In this document: one piece after another, positions 1-9,900 of the stretch
How positions within the stretch are numbered: the stretch's first letter is position 1
Layout: each line of letters begins with the position of its first letter
Notes under the pieces: generated by a model
Seen by the model: the letters and a program-made list of their open reading frames with translations, nothing else
Told to the model about the DNA's origin: nothing
The model's database searches: none
Assembly: GCF_001945365.1 (NCBI RefSeq)
Contig: NZ_MSTQ01000022.1
Span: forward strand, 1-64,000
From: Pseudomonas reinekei
GTDB taxonomy: Bacteria > Pseudomonadota > Gammaproteobacteria > Pseudomonadales > Pseudomonadaceae
DNA: 64,000 nucleotides
Direction of reading: 5' to 3'
Program-made: the position numbers and the translations under genes

Positions 1-415
1 CACCGGCGTCATCACGCTTGACTTGGTCCGGCGCGGCCCGATAGCCCCAGTAGAACGGGATCATCAGGCTGCGGATTTTGGGATCGTCGGTGTCGCGCTG
101 ATACAGATACGTGTCAGGGTCGTCGAGTATTTGCTCTTCTTTGTCTTTCCATGTTTCCCGAGCCGTTTGCCGGGCCTTCTGGTATTTGGCCCCATACCGC
201 CCCGCCTTCAGATCCGGTCGATCCAGCCGTTCGTTGACCCCCTGACACAACCCGGTTTCCACCGACTCATAGGACGCCCCGGGGTCATTCACGCCATGCA
301 GGAAAATCACCACCCCCGGCAGATCGGCGGGTACTTCCAACTTGCGCACGGTGTTGCAATTGGGCATCAACCGGGTCGTGAGTTGCGCCACGCAGTACAT
401 GTCTTCGTGGCTCAT
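1..415 (-). CDS. Tle3-like type VI secretion lipase effector, N-terminal part only
   Basis: Reading leftward from an ATG at 415, an open frame runs off the window edge (about 138 residues seen). It begins MSHEDMYCVAQLTTR and contains PGVVIFLHGVNDPGASYE, an alpha/beta-hydrolase oxyanion-loop segment that I recognise from Tle3 (DUF3274) T6SS phospholipases of Pseudomonas, followed by FYWGYRAAPDQV. A good Shine-Dalgarno AAAGGTGG lies 6 bases before the ATG. The catalytic Ser and the C-terminal half are outside the window. Family placement rests on memory of the motif, not on an alignment. A short open frame ends on an overlapping ATGA just upstream, which suggests translational coupling to a partner gene that is itself short or truncated. 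Confidence 0.7.
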   Translation of the reverse strand, partial: MSHEDMYCVAQLTTRLMPNCNTVRKLEVPADLPGVVIFLHGVNDPGASYESVETGLCQGVNERLDRPDLKAGRYGAKYQKARQTARETWKDKEEQILDDPDTYLYQRDTDDPKIRSLMIPFYWGYRAAPDQVKRDDAG

Positions 416-543
416 TGGCTGCCACCTTTCGGATCTTCGCCACGCACCGCGGCCATTTGCGTCAGATGCATCCTTTCTCTCTCCGTCAGTCCGCTTGAAA
501 ATTTCTCTCCTTGCACAGTGCTGCCATCCTCCAGATCGATTTG
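412..543 (-). other. Short open frame ending on the Tle3-like start codon, possible gene remnant
   Basis: A 43-codon open stretch follows a TAA and ends in a TGA that overlaps the ATG of the Tle3-like gene (ATGA). Its residues (IDLEDGSTVQGEKFSSG then LTERERMHLTQMAAVRG) look protein-like. An internal ATG at 471 has GAAAGG before it. In T6SS effector operons the preceding gene is usually a VgrG, an adaptor or an immunity gene; this could be the tail of such a gene cut off by a deletion. No family recognised. Confidence 0.3.
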
Positions 544-847
544 TTACGTCCGGGATGATGATGGTTGACTGAGCCTTATTGGCTGGACGTTAGCGGGCGC
601 AAATTCACCGGCACAATCATGGCGATGTGGTGGCTCTGTATGGTTTTTTAGCGGATGAGAGGCGGGAGAGTGCGTAGATGCTGGGGCGTAGTTGGAAAGC
701 AGATTTAATGTTCAAAATGTAAATCAGAACAGTCCTAGGAACCGTCTTACGTACACAACGAGTGTTGATTGAGGTGCGCCGTGTTCTGCTCGCAAGATTA
801 ATACAGGCGGGAACGGCGGGATTACCCCGCAGGGGCGTGGAGCGGGC
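544..847. other. Intergenic stretch without recognised gene
   Basis: Open frames here are short, without good start signals or recognisable protein sequence. The stretch lies between the truncated T6SS effector locus and the ppk2 terminator and could include decayed sequence. Confidence 0.4.
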
Positions 848-873
848 AAAAAAAAGCCGCCTCGAAAGGCAGC
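848..873 (-). terminator. Rho-independent terminator of ppk2
   Basis: On the minus strand the stem GCTGCCT / AGGCGGC with loop TTCG (one G-U pair) is followed by a run of eight T. It lies 110 bases downstream of the ppk2 stop codon, in the right orientation. Confidence 0.75.
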
Positions 874-983
874 AGAAAAAAAGCACGCGTTGTATGGCCA
901 GAGTATGACCTGTACAAAGTTACAGAACGATGACGACTGGATGTCCGCCTGGATCTATAGCGATCCAGGCGGGCAAGGGCGCC

Positions 984-1901
984 TCAGTAAACCTGGGGTA
1001 CGATGATTTCCGGCGGCGTCGGGTTGCGCGAATAATCTTCCTGACGCACCCGTTGCGGCAGCTCGATTGTCGGCACTTCCACTTCCTCATAAGGCATTTG
1101 CCCGAGCAGGTGATGAATGCAGTTCAGGCGAGCCTTTTTCTTGTCGTCGGCCTGCACCACCCACCATGGCGCTTCGGCGATGTGGGTGCGGTCGAGCATG
1201 ATTTCCTTGGCCTTGGTGTAAGCCTCCCAGCGGCGCCGGGATTCAAGGTCCATGGGGCTGAGTTTCCACTGCTTGAGCGGGTCGTGAATGCGGCTGAGAA
1301 AGCGCAGGTGCTGTTCCTGATCGGAAATCGAGAACCAGTACTTGATCAGCTGGATGCCTGAGCGCGCGAGCATCCGCTCAAACTCCGGCACGGTACGGAA
1401 GAACTCTTCATATTGGTCAGCGTTGCAAAAGCCCATGACTTGTTCGACACCGGCGCGGTTGTACCAACTGCGGTCGAACAGCACGATTTCACCCGCCGCC
1501 GGCAGGTGCGAAACATAGCGCTGGAAATACCACTGTGTGCGTTCGCGGTCATTGGGCGCGGGCAGGGCGGCCACGCGACACACTCGAGGGTTGAGGCGCT
1601 GGGTAATGCGCTTGATCACGCCGCCTTTGCCCGCCGCATCGCGGCCTTCGAACAGTATCACCACCTTGTGCCCGGTCTTGACCACCCAACTCTGCAACTT
1701 CACCAGTTCGCCTTGCAGGCGGAACAGTTCGCTGAAGTAGCGGCGTCGTTGTTCTTTTTCGCGGCTGTCGCCAACGTGATCGGCAAATAGTGCGTTGAGG
1801 TCGTGGTCGTCCTCGAGCAGCTCCAGTTCCAGTTCTTCGTCGCTGTGATCGAGCAGTTCGCGGTGGATGCGTTGCATCAGGTTGTCATTGCTTGACAGCA
1901 T
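984..1901 (-). CDS. ppk2: Polyphosphate kinase 2 (PPK2 family)
   Basis: PPK2 transfers phosphate between polyphosphate and nucleoside diphosphates, in this clade mainly making GTP or ATP from polyphosphate. The 305-residue protein has the Walker A loop EGRDAAGKGG (residues 85-94) and the Walker B/lid segment FDRSWYNRAG (D143). Length fits one-domain class I PPK2. The frame is open far upstream, but the ATG at 1901 is preceded by GGGAG and the protein there starts like the family (MLSSNDNLMQRIHRELL). It is monocistronic, with a terminator 110 bases downstream. Cytoplasmic. Which PPK2 paralogue it matches cannot be told from sequence alone. Confidence 0.93.
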   Translation of the reverse strand: MLSSNDNLMQRIHRELLDHSDEELELELLEDDHDLNALFADHVGDSREKEQRRRYFSELFRLQGELVKLQSWVVKTGHKVVILFEGRDAAGKGGVIKRITQRLNPRVCRVAALPAPNDRERTQWYFQRYVSHLPAAGEIVLFDRSWYNRAGVEQVMGFCNADQYEEFFRTVPEFERMLARSGIQLIKYWFSISDQEQHLRFLSRIHDPLKQWKLSPMDLESRRRWEAYTKAKEIMLDRTHIAEAPWWVVQADDKKKARLNCIHHLLGQMPYEEVEVPTIELPQRVRQEDYSRNPTPPEIIVPQVY

Positions 1902-2005
1902 GGTCAGAACTCCCGGCGACGTTGTAAGCCGCCATGCTAGCCCCGGGTATGTGACGAGCTGGTGACGCAAAGAAGGCAGCGAAATTAACCCCGCCGTCAG
2001 CCGCC

Positions 2006-2698
2006 TCAAGCCTCGCTGATCTGGCTCACACTGGTGATCTGTCCGTTCCAGACCATCTCGTAATGGGCAGTCTGGATGATCGATGTCACCGGTTTGGGCG
2101 TCATCAATGCCCAGCAGACACTGCCCGGCAGGCGCACCGAGTGATAACGCAGCCCTGGGCAACGCGCCTTTCTGATTGCCCGGCCCAGCACTTGCGAATG
2201 GCTGTAGTCGTCTGGCGCGTACACCGGATCATTCATCGGCAGGCGGGTGGCGTCTTTCATCCCCGTATCAACAAAAGCGCAAGTCAGCCCGCGAAACACA
2301 AAGCGTTCATAGTTCAGCCCAGGCACCTTCGACCAATACAGGCTCTGGTGATGCTTCACCTCGGCCAGTGCAGTTTCCATCGAATCCGCCACATACAACA
2401 CTCCGAAGCTGCCATCGCTGAACCGCGAACCCGCCGGATTGACGTGGGTAAACGGCGCCGTCGCATAAGAACAGCCCGTAATGCCGAACGGAATTTCACG
2501 GCGTGGAATCAACTCCAGCTGACCCACTTCATTCTTCAGCCGCGGATTGGTCAGCGCCTGAATCTCGAACAACAGCTCAAACTCATCGGCGTCCGCCACA
2601 TCCTCAAACAACGCAATCGGCGGAAACTTCGAATTGACCAGCCGATACGCCTGCAATGGCTTGCCGGCCAACACCGCCAGCTCGGCCACCTTCACCAT
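2006..2698 (-). CDS. RES-domain toxin (NAD+-degrading)
   Basis: RES toxins degrade NAD+ and arrest growth when freed from their antitoxin. The 230-residue protein shows the fold's three signature positions: Arg in QAYRLV near the N-terminus, Glu in METALAEVKHH, and Ser in LPGSVCWAL, plus the typical GSRFSDGSFGVLYVAD strand. The ATG overlaps the last 7 bases of the antitoxin gene, so the two are co-translated. Length is normal, with no disruption seen, so the toxin is probably active. Confidence 0.9.
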   Translation of the reverse strand: MVKVAELAVLAGKPLQAYRLVNSKFPPIALFEDVADADEFELLFEIQALTNPRLKNEVGQLELIPRREIPFGITGCSYATAPFTHVNPAGSRFSDGSFGVLYVADSMETALAEVKHHQSLYWSKVPGLNYERFVFRGLTCAFVDTGMKDATRLPMNDPVYAPDDYSHSQVLGRAIRKARCPGLRYHSVRLPGSVCWALMTPKPVTSIIQTAHYEMVWNGQITSVSQISEA

Positions 2699-3096
2699 TG
2701 CGCGCCCCGCAGCACATCAATGCGCCGGAAGGTTTCGTACAGGGAAATCATGTCGCCCTGGGCCATGATCTCCAGCGGGCTGCGGCCATTGAAAAACTCG
2801 TTGTCATTGGCCATCGACGGGAAGCCGTAGACGTTATCGGGATTGTCGAACACCAGGCGCAGCGTGGCGTGGATGTTCAGCACAAAACTGATGCGCTGCA
2901 TCTGGTCCGCATCCAGCGCCACCGCCCAGTCCGGGTCACGCTGCCGCGCGCGGGTGTAGGTGCTGCGGGAAATACGCAGGATGCGACAAGCCTGTTCGCT
3001 GCTGGCCTGCCACTTTTCCAGAATGCTCACGGCGGCGCGCAGCCCGGTGACGCACTGACTTTTACTGAACGATTGCGCTTGCGCGACGACGGCCAT
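2692..3096 (-). CDS. Xre/MbcA/ParS-type antitoxin of the RES system
   Basis: DUF2384-type antitoxin that neutralises the RES toxin and binds its own promoter. N-terminal helix-turn-helix (CRILRISRSTYTRARQR) and a C-terminal toxin-binding part (RSPLEIMAQGDMISLYETF). The frame is open to 3156, but the ATG at 3096 (MAVVAQAQ) is chosen because AGGCAGG sits 7 bases before it. Starts further upstream would lie inside the inverted repeat proposed as operator and have no Shine-Dalgarno. Overlaps the toxin gene by 7 bases. Confidence 0.88.
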   Translation of the reverse strand: MAVVAQAQSFSKSQCVTGLRAAVSILEKWQASSEQACRILRISRSTYTRARQRDPDWAVALDADQMQRISFVLNIHATLRLVFDNPDNVYGFPSMANDNEFFNGRSPLEIMAQGDMISLYETFRRIDVLRGAQW

Positions 3097-3113
3097 GCCA
3101 TTACCTGCCTTTT

Positions 3114-3154
3114 GATCCATAGAGTCAAAGGTAGGCATATTGAGTCTGTGGATC
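3114..3154. promoter_or_regulatory. Imperfect inverted repeat, likely autoregulatory operator of the RES/Xre operon
   Basis: GATCCATAGAGTC (3114-3126) and GAGTCTGTGGATC (3142-3154) are inverted copies matching at 11 of 13 positions, separated by 15 bases, directly upstream of the antitoxin start. RES/Xre systems are known to be autoregulated through such repeats. A weak promoter, TTGATC then 17 bases then TACCTT on the minus strand, would lie across it. Confidence 0.6.
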
Positions 3155-3180
3155 AAGTAACGCGCGACAGGCGGGCAGCG

Positions 3181-4758
3181 TCACTCCGGCAGTCCGGCCA
3201 GCCTCAGCCCATTGGCGAAACTCGCGAGATCCTCGGGGCGCTTGATCGGCAGCCAGTCCTTGAGATTGCTCAGGCGCATAGTCGGATCCAGCTCCCGCAG
3301 GCGCTGCATGGCCAGTTGCGCTTCATCCATTCGGCCGACATGGGCAAGGCTGGCAGCCAACAGGGCCACCCCGACCAGCAGGCTGGGCAAATTACCCAGT
3401 GCCTTTTCCGCCCATTGCGCAGCGACATCGAAGTGCCTGGCGAAGAAGTTTGCCAGCGCCATGCCGACTTGCATCCGGAACATTTCCGGGTCCAGCGGAC
3501 TCAAGCGAACGGCATGGCTCAAGTCCTTGATGGCAGCCTCTGTTTCACCGTGCAGTGCGCGCAGGGTGCCGCCGAGGTACCAGGCGGGGGCCAGATTGGG
3601 GCTAAGCAAGCGGGCCCTGTCGAGCAGTGCGATGCCGCTGTCCAGTTCGCCGGCGAGATGGCTCAGTGCATGGCCGCCACGGGTCAAGGCAACCGCATCA
3701 TCGCGCCCGAGGGACACCGCCAGACGCGCCAGACGAATGCCCTCGGCAATCTCGCTGGGCCGATCGGTCATCCAGCCGTTGAGCTTGCGCCAGAAGTGGC
3801 ACCAGGCGGCCATGCCATAGGCCGAGGCAAATTCCGGATCGAGTTCGGTGGCCTTGTAGAGCATCGACAGCGCCTGCTCGACGGCTTCCCGGCTGCCGCT
3901 GTGCAGTTTTGCCATGGCACGCAGGTAATAATCGTAGGCGCCCAGGCTTTCCGTGGGTTTGCGTTTGGCGCGTTCGATTTCGGCCTGTTCCAGTTGCGGC
4001 GCGATGGCGCCGACGACACTTTCGGTGATGCGATCCTGCAGCTCGAAGATATCGTCGAGCAGGCCTTCGAAACGCTCCGCCCAGATATGCGCTCCGCTGG
4101 TTGCGTCGATCAGCTGCCCGGTGATGCGCACCTTGTTTGCGCACTTGCGCACGCTGCCTTCCAGCACATAACGAACCCCCAGCTCCTGGCCGACACCCTG
4201 GGCGTCCACCGCCCGGCCTTTATAGGTGAAGCTGGAATTGCGGGCGATCACGAACAGCCAGCGGATACGCGACAGGGCGGCGATGATGTCTTCCACCACG
4301 CCGTCAGCGAAGTATTCCTGCTCCGGATCGCCGCTCAGGTTGTGGAAGGGCAGGACCGTAATCGAGGGTTTGTCCGGCAGGGCGAGGGCAGAAGGGCGCG
4401 CGGTCGGGCGGACGTTAACCTCGGGTTGTAGCCCGCTATCGTCGACCCTGACTTGCCCGACGAAACGGTAACCCTTGCGGGCGACCGTGCGCACCAGGCG
4501 CTGTTCCTCGCCTGTATCGCCAATGGCCTTGCGCAGCGCATTGATGTGGCTGGTGATTGTCGATTCCGAGACGATCCGGCCGCTCCACACTTCTTCAAGC
4601 AGCTCATCCTTGCTGACCACCCGATCAGGGTTGCTGACGAACAGCAGCAACAGATCGAAGACCTGCGGGCCAACGGCCACGACGTCCCCGCGCAAGGTCA
4701 ATTCCCGGCGATCCTGATTGAGCACGAAGTCATCAAAAGTGAACTGCAAAGCAAGCAT
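3181..4758 (-). CDS. Winged-helix (OmpR/CadC-type) regulator with TPR-like domain
   Basis: Residues about 5-100 form an OmpR-type DNA-binding domain (PQVFDLLLLFVSNPDRVVSK, SHINALRKAIGD, VARKGYRFVG). Next comes a TolB/adenylate-cyclase-associated segment (ITVLPFHNLSGDPEQEYFADG) and a C-terminal half of TPR-like repeats (ATELDPEFASAYG, LSPNLAPAWYLGGTLRALHG). No membrane helix is evident between the domains, unlike true CadC. The start is uncertain: the frame extends upstream to 5001, but MLALQFTFDDFVL at 4758 matches the usual family start. Divergent from the SDR-cupin operon, a plausible target. Confidence 0.82.
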   Translation of the reverse strand: MLALQFTFDDFVLNQDRRELTLRGDVVAVGPQVFDLLLLFVSNPDRVVSKDELLEEVWSGRIVSESTITSHINALRKAIGDTGEEQRLVRTVARKGYRFVGQVRVDDSGLQPEVNVRPTARPSALALPDKPSITVLPFHNLSGDPEQEYFADGVVEDIIAALSRIRWLFVIARNSSFTYKGRAVDAQGVGQELGVRYVLEGSVRKCANKVRITGQLIDATSGAHIWAERFEGLLDDIFELQDRITESVVGAIAPQLEQAEIERAKRKPTESLGAYDYYLRAMAKLHSGSREAVEQALSMLYKATELDPEFASAYGMAAWCHFWRKLNGWMTDRPSEIAEGIRLARLAVSLGRDDAVALTRGGHALSHLAGELDSGIALLDRARLLSPNLAPAWYLGGTLRALHGETEAAIKDLSHAVRLSPLDPEMFRMQVGMALANFFARHFDVAAQWAEKALGNLPSLLVGVALLAASLAHVGRMDEAQLAMQRLRELDPTMRLSNLKDWLPIKRPEDLASFANGLRLAGLPE

Positions 4759-5012
4759 CCCCAGGCGCCGCGCCCTCAACTCCGTGTCCCAGGCGATTGT
4801 TGATGTGTACGCTGATAATAAGGCAGCTGGAAACCCGCTGCACCGCTTCTGTTCTGCGATCAGGGCGTCTGGACGAACGATAGCTGCTTTGGACGTAAAT
4901 CCAAGGGTTCGCCAAGGAAAATTCAAGGCCGTTGCAAGGACTCGGCCCGCGTGCCCAGGCAATCTCGCTTTACGCCGACGCAATGGTTGCTGTCGACACA
5001 TGGAGAAAACCC

Positions 5013-5765
5013 ATGAAGATCGTCGTCATCGGAGGCTCCGGCCTTATCGGATCGAAACTGGTGAACATCCTCCGGGAACGCGGGCACGACGCGCTCGCCG
5101 CCAGCCCGAGCACCGGGGTGAACAGCATCACCCGCGAGGGCCTGGCCGAAGCGATGGATGGCGCTGATGTGGTGGTCGATGTGGCCAATGCGCCGTCGTG
5201 GGAGGACCAGGCCGTTCTCGATTTCTTCGAAACCTCGAGCCGCAACCTGCTGGCCGCCGAAGCGGCTGCCGGGGTAGGCCATCACGTTGCGCTGTCGATT
5301 GTCGGGACTGATCGGCTGCCCGAAAACGGTTACTTCCGGGCCAAAGTCGCACAAGAAAAACTGATCAAGGCGTCCGATGTGCCTTACACGCTGCTGCGTG
5401 CCACGCAATTCTTCGAGTTTGTCGGCGGCATTGCCCAGTCGTTCGCCGTCGGTGACGAGATTCACGCTTCACCGGCGCTGATTCAACCCATCGCGTCCGA
5501 TGACGTTGTGGCGGCGCTGGCCGATGTCGTGCTGGCGGCACCGGTCAATGGCACGGTCGAGGTCGCAGGCCCCGAAGCCCTGCCGATCGATGAACTGGTG
5601 CGGCGCTTCCTGCAGGCAACCGGGGACAACCGCAAGGTCGTCCCGGATGTGAACGCGCGCTATTTCGGCTCCGTGCTCGACGACCAGTCGCTGACCGCCG
5701 GCAAGCACGCGCGCCTGGGCGCGATCGACTTCGACGACTGGCTCGCGCAGTCCTCGTCCCGCTAA
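5013..5765 (+). CDS. Atypical SDR / NmrA-like NAD(P)-binding protein
   Basis: The N-terminus MKIVVIGGSGLIGSKL is a Rossmann dinucleotide-binding loop (GGSGLIGS), followed by DVVVDVANAPSWED. There is no classical YxxxK active site, which suits the atypical (NmrA or epimerase-like) SDR group. 250 residues. Start supported by GGAG 9 bases upstream. The cupin gene follows after 41 bases in the same direction, so they are probably co-transcribed. Substrate unknown. Confidence 0.85.
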   Translation: MKIVVIGGSGLIGSKLVNILRERGHDALAASPSTGVNSITREGLAEAMDGADVVVDVANAPSWEDQAVLDFFETSSRNLLAAEAAAGVGHHVALSIVGTDRLPENGYFRAKVAQEKLIKASDVPYTLLRATQFFEFVGGIAQSFAVGDEIHASPALIQPIASDDVVAALADVVLAAPVNGTVEVAGPEALPIDELVRRFLQATGDNRKVVPDVNARYFGSVLDDQSLTAGKHARLGAIDFDDWLAQSSSR

Positions 5766-5806
5766 CCCTCGCGCCACCCTGTTCGCCCCACCAAGGAGCA
5801 AACCTC

Positions 5807-6220
5807 ATGGTTACTCGTCTGCTGTTAGCCGCTGTCCTCGCAACGCTCTCGATCGGCGCCGCTTGGGCCGCTGAACCGCCTCCCGGCAAGGTCACCGTCG
5901 TGTTCGACCGTCCCATCCCCAACATCCCTGGCAAGAGCATGAAAGGCGTGGTCGTCGAATATGGGCCGGGCGGCGCGTCGCCGTCCCACACCCATCCGCA
6001 ATCGGCGTTTATCTATGCAACGGTCCTGGAAGGCTCGTTTCGCATCCAGGTCAAAGGCGAGCCTGAAAAGATCTACCACGTCGGCGAAAACTTCGTAGAG
6101 GAACCGGGCTCCGTGCACTTGGTCAGCGCCAACGCCAGTGACACCGAACCTGCAAAGCTGTTGGCGGTGTTCGTCGTCGACACCGGTAACACGCCTCTGG
6201 TGACACCACTCAAAAAGTGA
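5807..6220 (+). CDS. Exported cupin-domain protein
   Basis: A 137-residue protein with a Sec signal peptide (MVTRLLLAAVLATLSIGAAWA) and one cupin barrel: metal-ligand motif HTHPQSAFIYATVLEG and a later PGSVHLVSA histidine. Likely a periplasmic metal-dependent small cupin. Lies just behind the SDR gene, with AAGGAG before the ATG. A similar exported cupin is encoded at 17841-18335. Function not known. Confidence 0.85.
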   Translation: MVTRLLLAAVLATLSIGAAWAAEPPPGKVTVVFDRPIPNIPGKSMKGVVVEYGPGGASPSHTHPQSAFIYATVLEGSFRIQVKGEPEKIYHVGENFVEEPGSVHLVSANASDTEPAKLLAVFVVDTGNTPLVTPLKK

Positions 6221-6246
6221 GGCGGATTCATCAGCGCACTACAGCC

Positions 6247-6271
6247 GGGTGGCGGGCAACTGCCGCCCTTT
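6247..6271 (+). terminator. Possible terminator after the SDR-cupin operon
   Basis: GGGTGGC and GCCGCCC can pair (one G-U) with an 8-base loop, followed by only three T. Position, 27 bases after the cupin stop, fits; the short T tract makes it weak. Confidence 0.4.
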
Positions 6272-6324
6272 CGCTGTTGAAGTACTGGCGATCAACAGGA
6301 TTCGTATCGGTGACAGCGGGATAT

Positions 6325-6717
6325 TCAATGGCGCTGAAGGAGCGCGGCTTCGATGCAGTTCAGCAGTTTGTCGGCGTCGCAGGGTTTAGGCAGGCAGGCC
6401 ACCAGGTCTGGAGTGTCGGCGCTCAGGGTGGGCGCCGCGCCGGGATAGGCCGTGATGAAAATCGTCGGAATGTGGTAGCCCGTCGCAACCAGCTGTTCGA
6501 GCATCTCTACACCGCTCATCCCCGGCATCTGGATATCGGAAAGCAGACAATCGGTTTGAGTCGAGGCGTTGGCGGCGAGAAACTCAAGGGCGCTGCAATA
6601 GGTTCTGGTTTTATAGCCACTGGACCGCACGAGGCTTTCCAGGGCACCTCGAACGGAATCGTCATCGTCAACAATTGCAATGGTTGTAGCAGTGCGCATA
6701 GGAGTGTTCTGCGTCAT
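6325..6717 (-). CDS. Receiver-only response regulator
   Basis: 130 residues forming one CheY-like receiver: acidic pocket IVDDDDS, phosphoacceptor D61 in LLSDIQMPGMSG, Thr in FITAYPG and Lys in ACLPKPCD. No output domain. Encoded divergently from the giant histidine kinase that starts about 280 bases away, and FixJ-like in sequence. A phosphate sink or intermediate for that kinase is a fair inference. Confidence 0.88.
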   Translation of the reverse strand: MTQNTPMRTATTIAIVDDDDSVRGALESLVRSSGYKTRTYCSALEFLAANASTQTDCLLSDIQMPGMSGVEMLEQLVATGYHIPTIFITAYPGAAPTLSADTPDLVACLPKPCDADKLLNCIEAALLQRH

Positions 6718-6998
6718 GTGATCGGCTCGTGAATGCGCCTGTCGTCACCACAAGATACGCGGTCCTGAAAGGTGGAAAAGTATATCTATGTATAGGTCGC
6801 TGAGATCTGATTGTTGATGTAGCCCACGCCGTTCAATGACATTGTGGTCGGTGTTCAATCGTGCGCGTGCCGGCAATGAACACTTGGCGCGTAGCGATTA
6901 AGCGTTAATGTGATTCGGCGTGAGCGTTACCGGTGGATGACTCGGCGACAAACGGCAGGCAAAACACGACTTTTGTGCCCTCAGCGATGGAAAACAAC

Positions 6999-9900
6999 AT
7001 GCAAATACTTTGGGACGATGGTGAGCGTATTTTCTGTCGGGAACTGCGCTCCAGCGCCAGCGGTGAAAGTACTGTCTTGGTCGCGCGTCCCGCTGCCGAG
7101 CAGCCACTGCCGGCCTGCCTTGGTCGTCTCGCCCATGAGTTTGCCTTGAAGGGTGAACTGGAGGGCAGTTGGGCGGTGCGCCCGCTTGAGATGCTGCGCG
7201 AAGCCGGGCAGATGCAGCTGGTGCTTGAAGATCCCGGTGGCGAGCCGTTGTTGCAGTTGCTGGCGGCGCCCATGGAGATCAGCGTTTTTCTGTGTCACGC
7301 CATCGGCATTGCCGTGGTCCTGGGCAAGCTCCATCAACGCGGACTCGTCCATAAAGACATCAAGCCCAGTCATATTCTGGTGAACTGTGCGGATGGCCAG
7401 GCACGGCTAACCGGGTTCGGCCTCGCGTCACGGCTGCCCCGTGAGCGGCAGGCGCCGGAAACCATCGCCGGCACGCTCGCGTACATGGCGCCCGAACAAA
7501 CCGGCAGGATGAACCGTTCGATCGACTCGCGCAGCGACCTCTATTCTTTCGGCGTCACCCTGTACCAGATGCTGACCGGCTCCCTGCCGTTCACCGCCAC
7601 CGATCCCATCGAATGGGTGCATTGCCACATCGCGAAGAAGCCGCTGCCACCGAGTGCGCGGGTTGAAACCATTCCCGACGTGCTGTCCGGCATCGTCATG
7701 AAGCTGCTCGCCAAAACTGCCGAAGACCGCTATCAAACGGCCGCAGGCGTCGAGCATGACCTGCGTCGATGCCTGGCCGACTGGCAGCAGCAGCGCCAGA
7801 TCAACGCCTTTATGCTGAGCGAACATGGCACCAGCGATCGTTTGATGATCCCTGAAAAATTGTACGGCCGTGAGCAGGAGGTCGAGACACTGGTGGCCGC
7901 GTTCGGGCGTATCGTGGCAAATGGTGCGCCGGAGCTGGTGCTGGTCACCGGTTATTCCGGCATCGGTAAATCGTCGGTGGTCAACGAACTGCACAAAGTG
8001 CTGGTGCCACCGCGCGGGATTTTCGCCTCCGGCAAGTTCGATCAATACCGGCGCGACGTTCCCTATTCGACGCTGGTGCAGGCGTTTCAAAGCCTGGTGC
8101 GCTCACTGCTGGGCAAGAACGATGCGGAACTGGCGCACTGGCGTGACGCCTTGCACGAGGCGCTGGAGGCCAATGCAAGGCTGATTACCGACCTCATCCC
8201 CGAACTCAAGCTCATCATCGGCGAGCCGCCACCGGTCCCGGCGCTGGACCCGCAACAGGCGCAACGGCGCTTCCTACTGGTGTTCCGGCGCTTCATCGGT
8301 GTGTTTGCCCGGGCCGACCATCCGCTCGCGCTGTTTCTCGACGATCTGCAGTGGCTCGACACGGCGACCCTCGATCTGCTGGAAGATTTGCTGACCCGTT
8401 CGGATATGCGCCATCTGATGCTGGTGGGGGCCTATCGCAGTAACGAAGTGGATGTCACGCACCCGCTGACGAGCAAGCTCCAGGCCATTCGTGATGCGGG
8501 CGGCAGGGTCGATGAGATCACGCTGGCGCCGCTGACCAAGGCGCATATCGAGCAGTTGATCACCGAGGCGCTGCATGACGAGGTGGCGCGTATCGAGCCT
8601 CTGGCGCAGTTGGTGCTGGATAAAACCGCCGGCAACCCATTCTTTGTGATCCAGTTCCTGCAAGCGCTCGCCGAGGAGCAACTGCTGACGTTCGATCATG
8701 CTGCGCGGCGCTGGTGCTGGGACCCGGATCGCATCCATGCCAAGGGCTATACCGATAACATCGTCGACCTGATGGTCGATAAACTCACCCGCTTGAAGCC
8801 CGAGACTCAGCAAGCGTTGCAGCAGCTTGCCTGTCTGGGGCACGTCGCCGGTATCGCTGCACTGTCGACTGCCATGGGCGTGCCCCAGGCACAAGTGCGC
8901 ACGGTGTTGTGGGACGCGATTCGCCAGGAACTGGTCGAGCGACTGGACGATGCCTATGGTTTTGTCCATGACCGGATCCATGAAGCCGCTTACTCACTGA
9001 TTCCCAAGGATTCACGCGCTGAGGCCCACCTGCGAATCGGCCGGCTGCTCGCATCGCAGACGCCTGCGCAAGAATTGGAAGAGGCGATCTTCGACATCGT
9101 TGGCCAGCTCAATCTCGGCGCGTCTCTGCTCACGGAGCGGAGTGAGCGGGAGCAGTTGGCCGAGTTCAACCTGATTGCCGGCCAGCGCGCCAAGGCGTCG
9201 ACGGCGTACGCTTCCGCGCTTAATTATCTGACCACGGGTGCGCATTTATCCGGCGACGATTGCTGGGAGCGTCGGCATGGACTGGTCTTCGCACTGGCGT
9301 TGAACCGGGCCGAATGCGAGCTGTTGACCGGAAAGCTCACCCTCGCGGACAAACGCCTGGCCGCGCTGTCAGGTCGCGCCAGGACGGTGACGGAACGCGC
9401 CAGCGTTGCTTGTCTGCAAATGGACGTCTACCTGCTGCTGGATCGCAGCGACGCCGCGGTCGCGGTGTGCCTTGACTACCTGCGGCATGTGGGCATCGAG
9501 TGGTCGGCACATCCGAGTGATGATGAAGTGCGTCGCGAGTACGACCAAATCGGCTCGTTACTGGGGGACCGGGCCATTGAGGATCTTATCGACCTGCCAT
9601 TGATGAAGGACCCTACATCCCTCGTGACGGTCAATGCGCTGGGCAAACTCTTCGCGCCAGCCTTGCAGACGGACGCGAACCTGTCGTGCCTGACGATTTG
9701 CAAGGCGGTCAGCCTGAGCCTTGAGTGGGGCAATTGCGATGCGTCCTGTGTGCTTTACGCGAATGTGTTCAGGGTCGCGGGTCGGCGGTTCGGTGACTAC
9801 CAGATAGGGTTCCGATTCGGTCAGCTGGGGTGCGACCTTGTTGAACAACGAGGCCTGACGCGATTCGAGGCCAGTACCTATCTCTGCTTCTCGTGTTTCG

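Noticed and set aside
23..568. Plus-strand frame of 181 codons at the left edge
   Set aside because: Antisense to the Tle3-like gene, whose minus-strand translation has recognisable motifs and a ribosome site.
2656..4431. Long plus-strand frame opposite the antitoxin and the winged-helix/TPR regulator
   Set aside because: Composition effect; the minus-strand proteins have clear domains.
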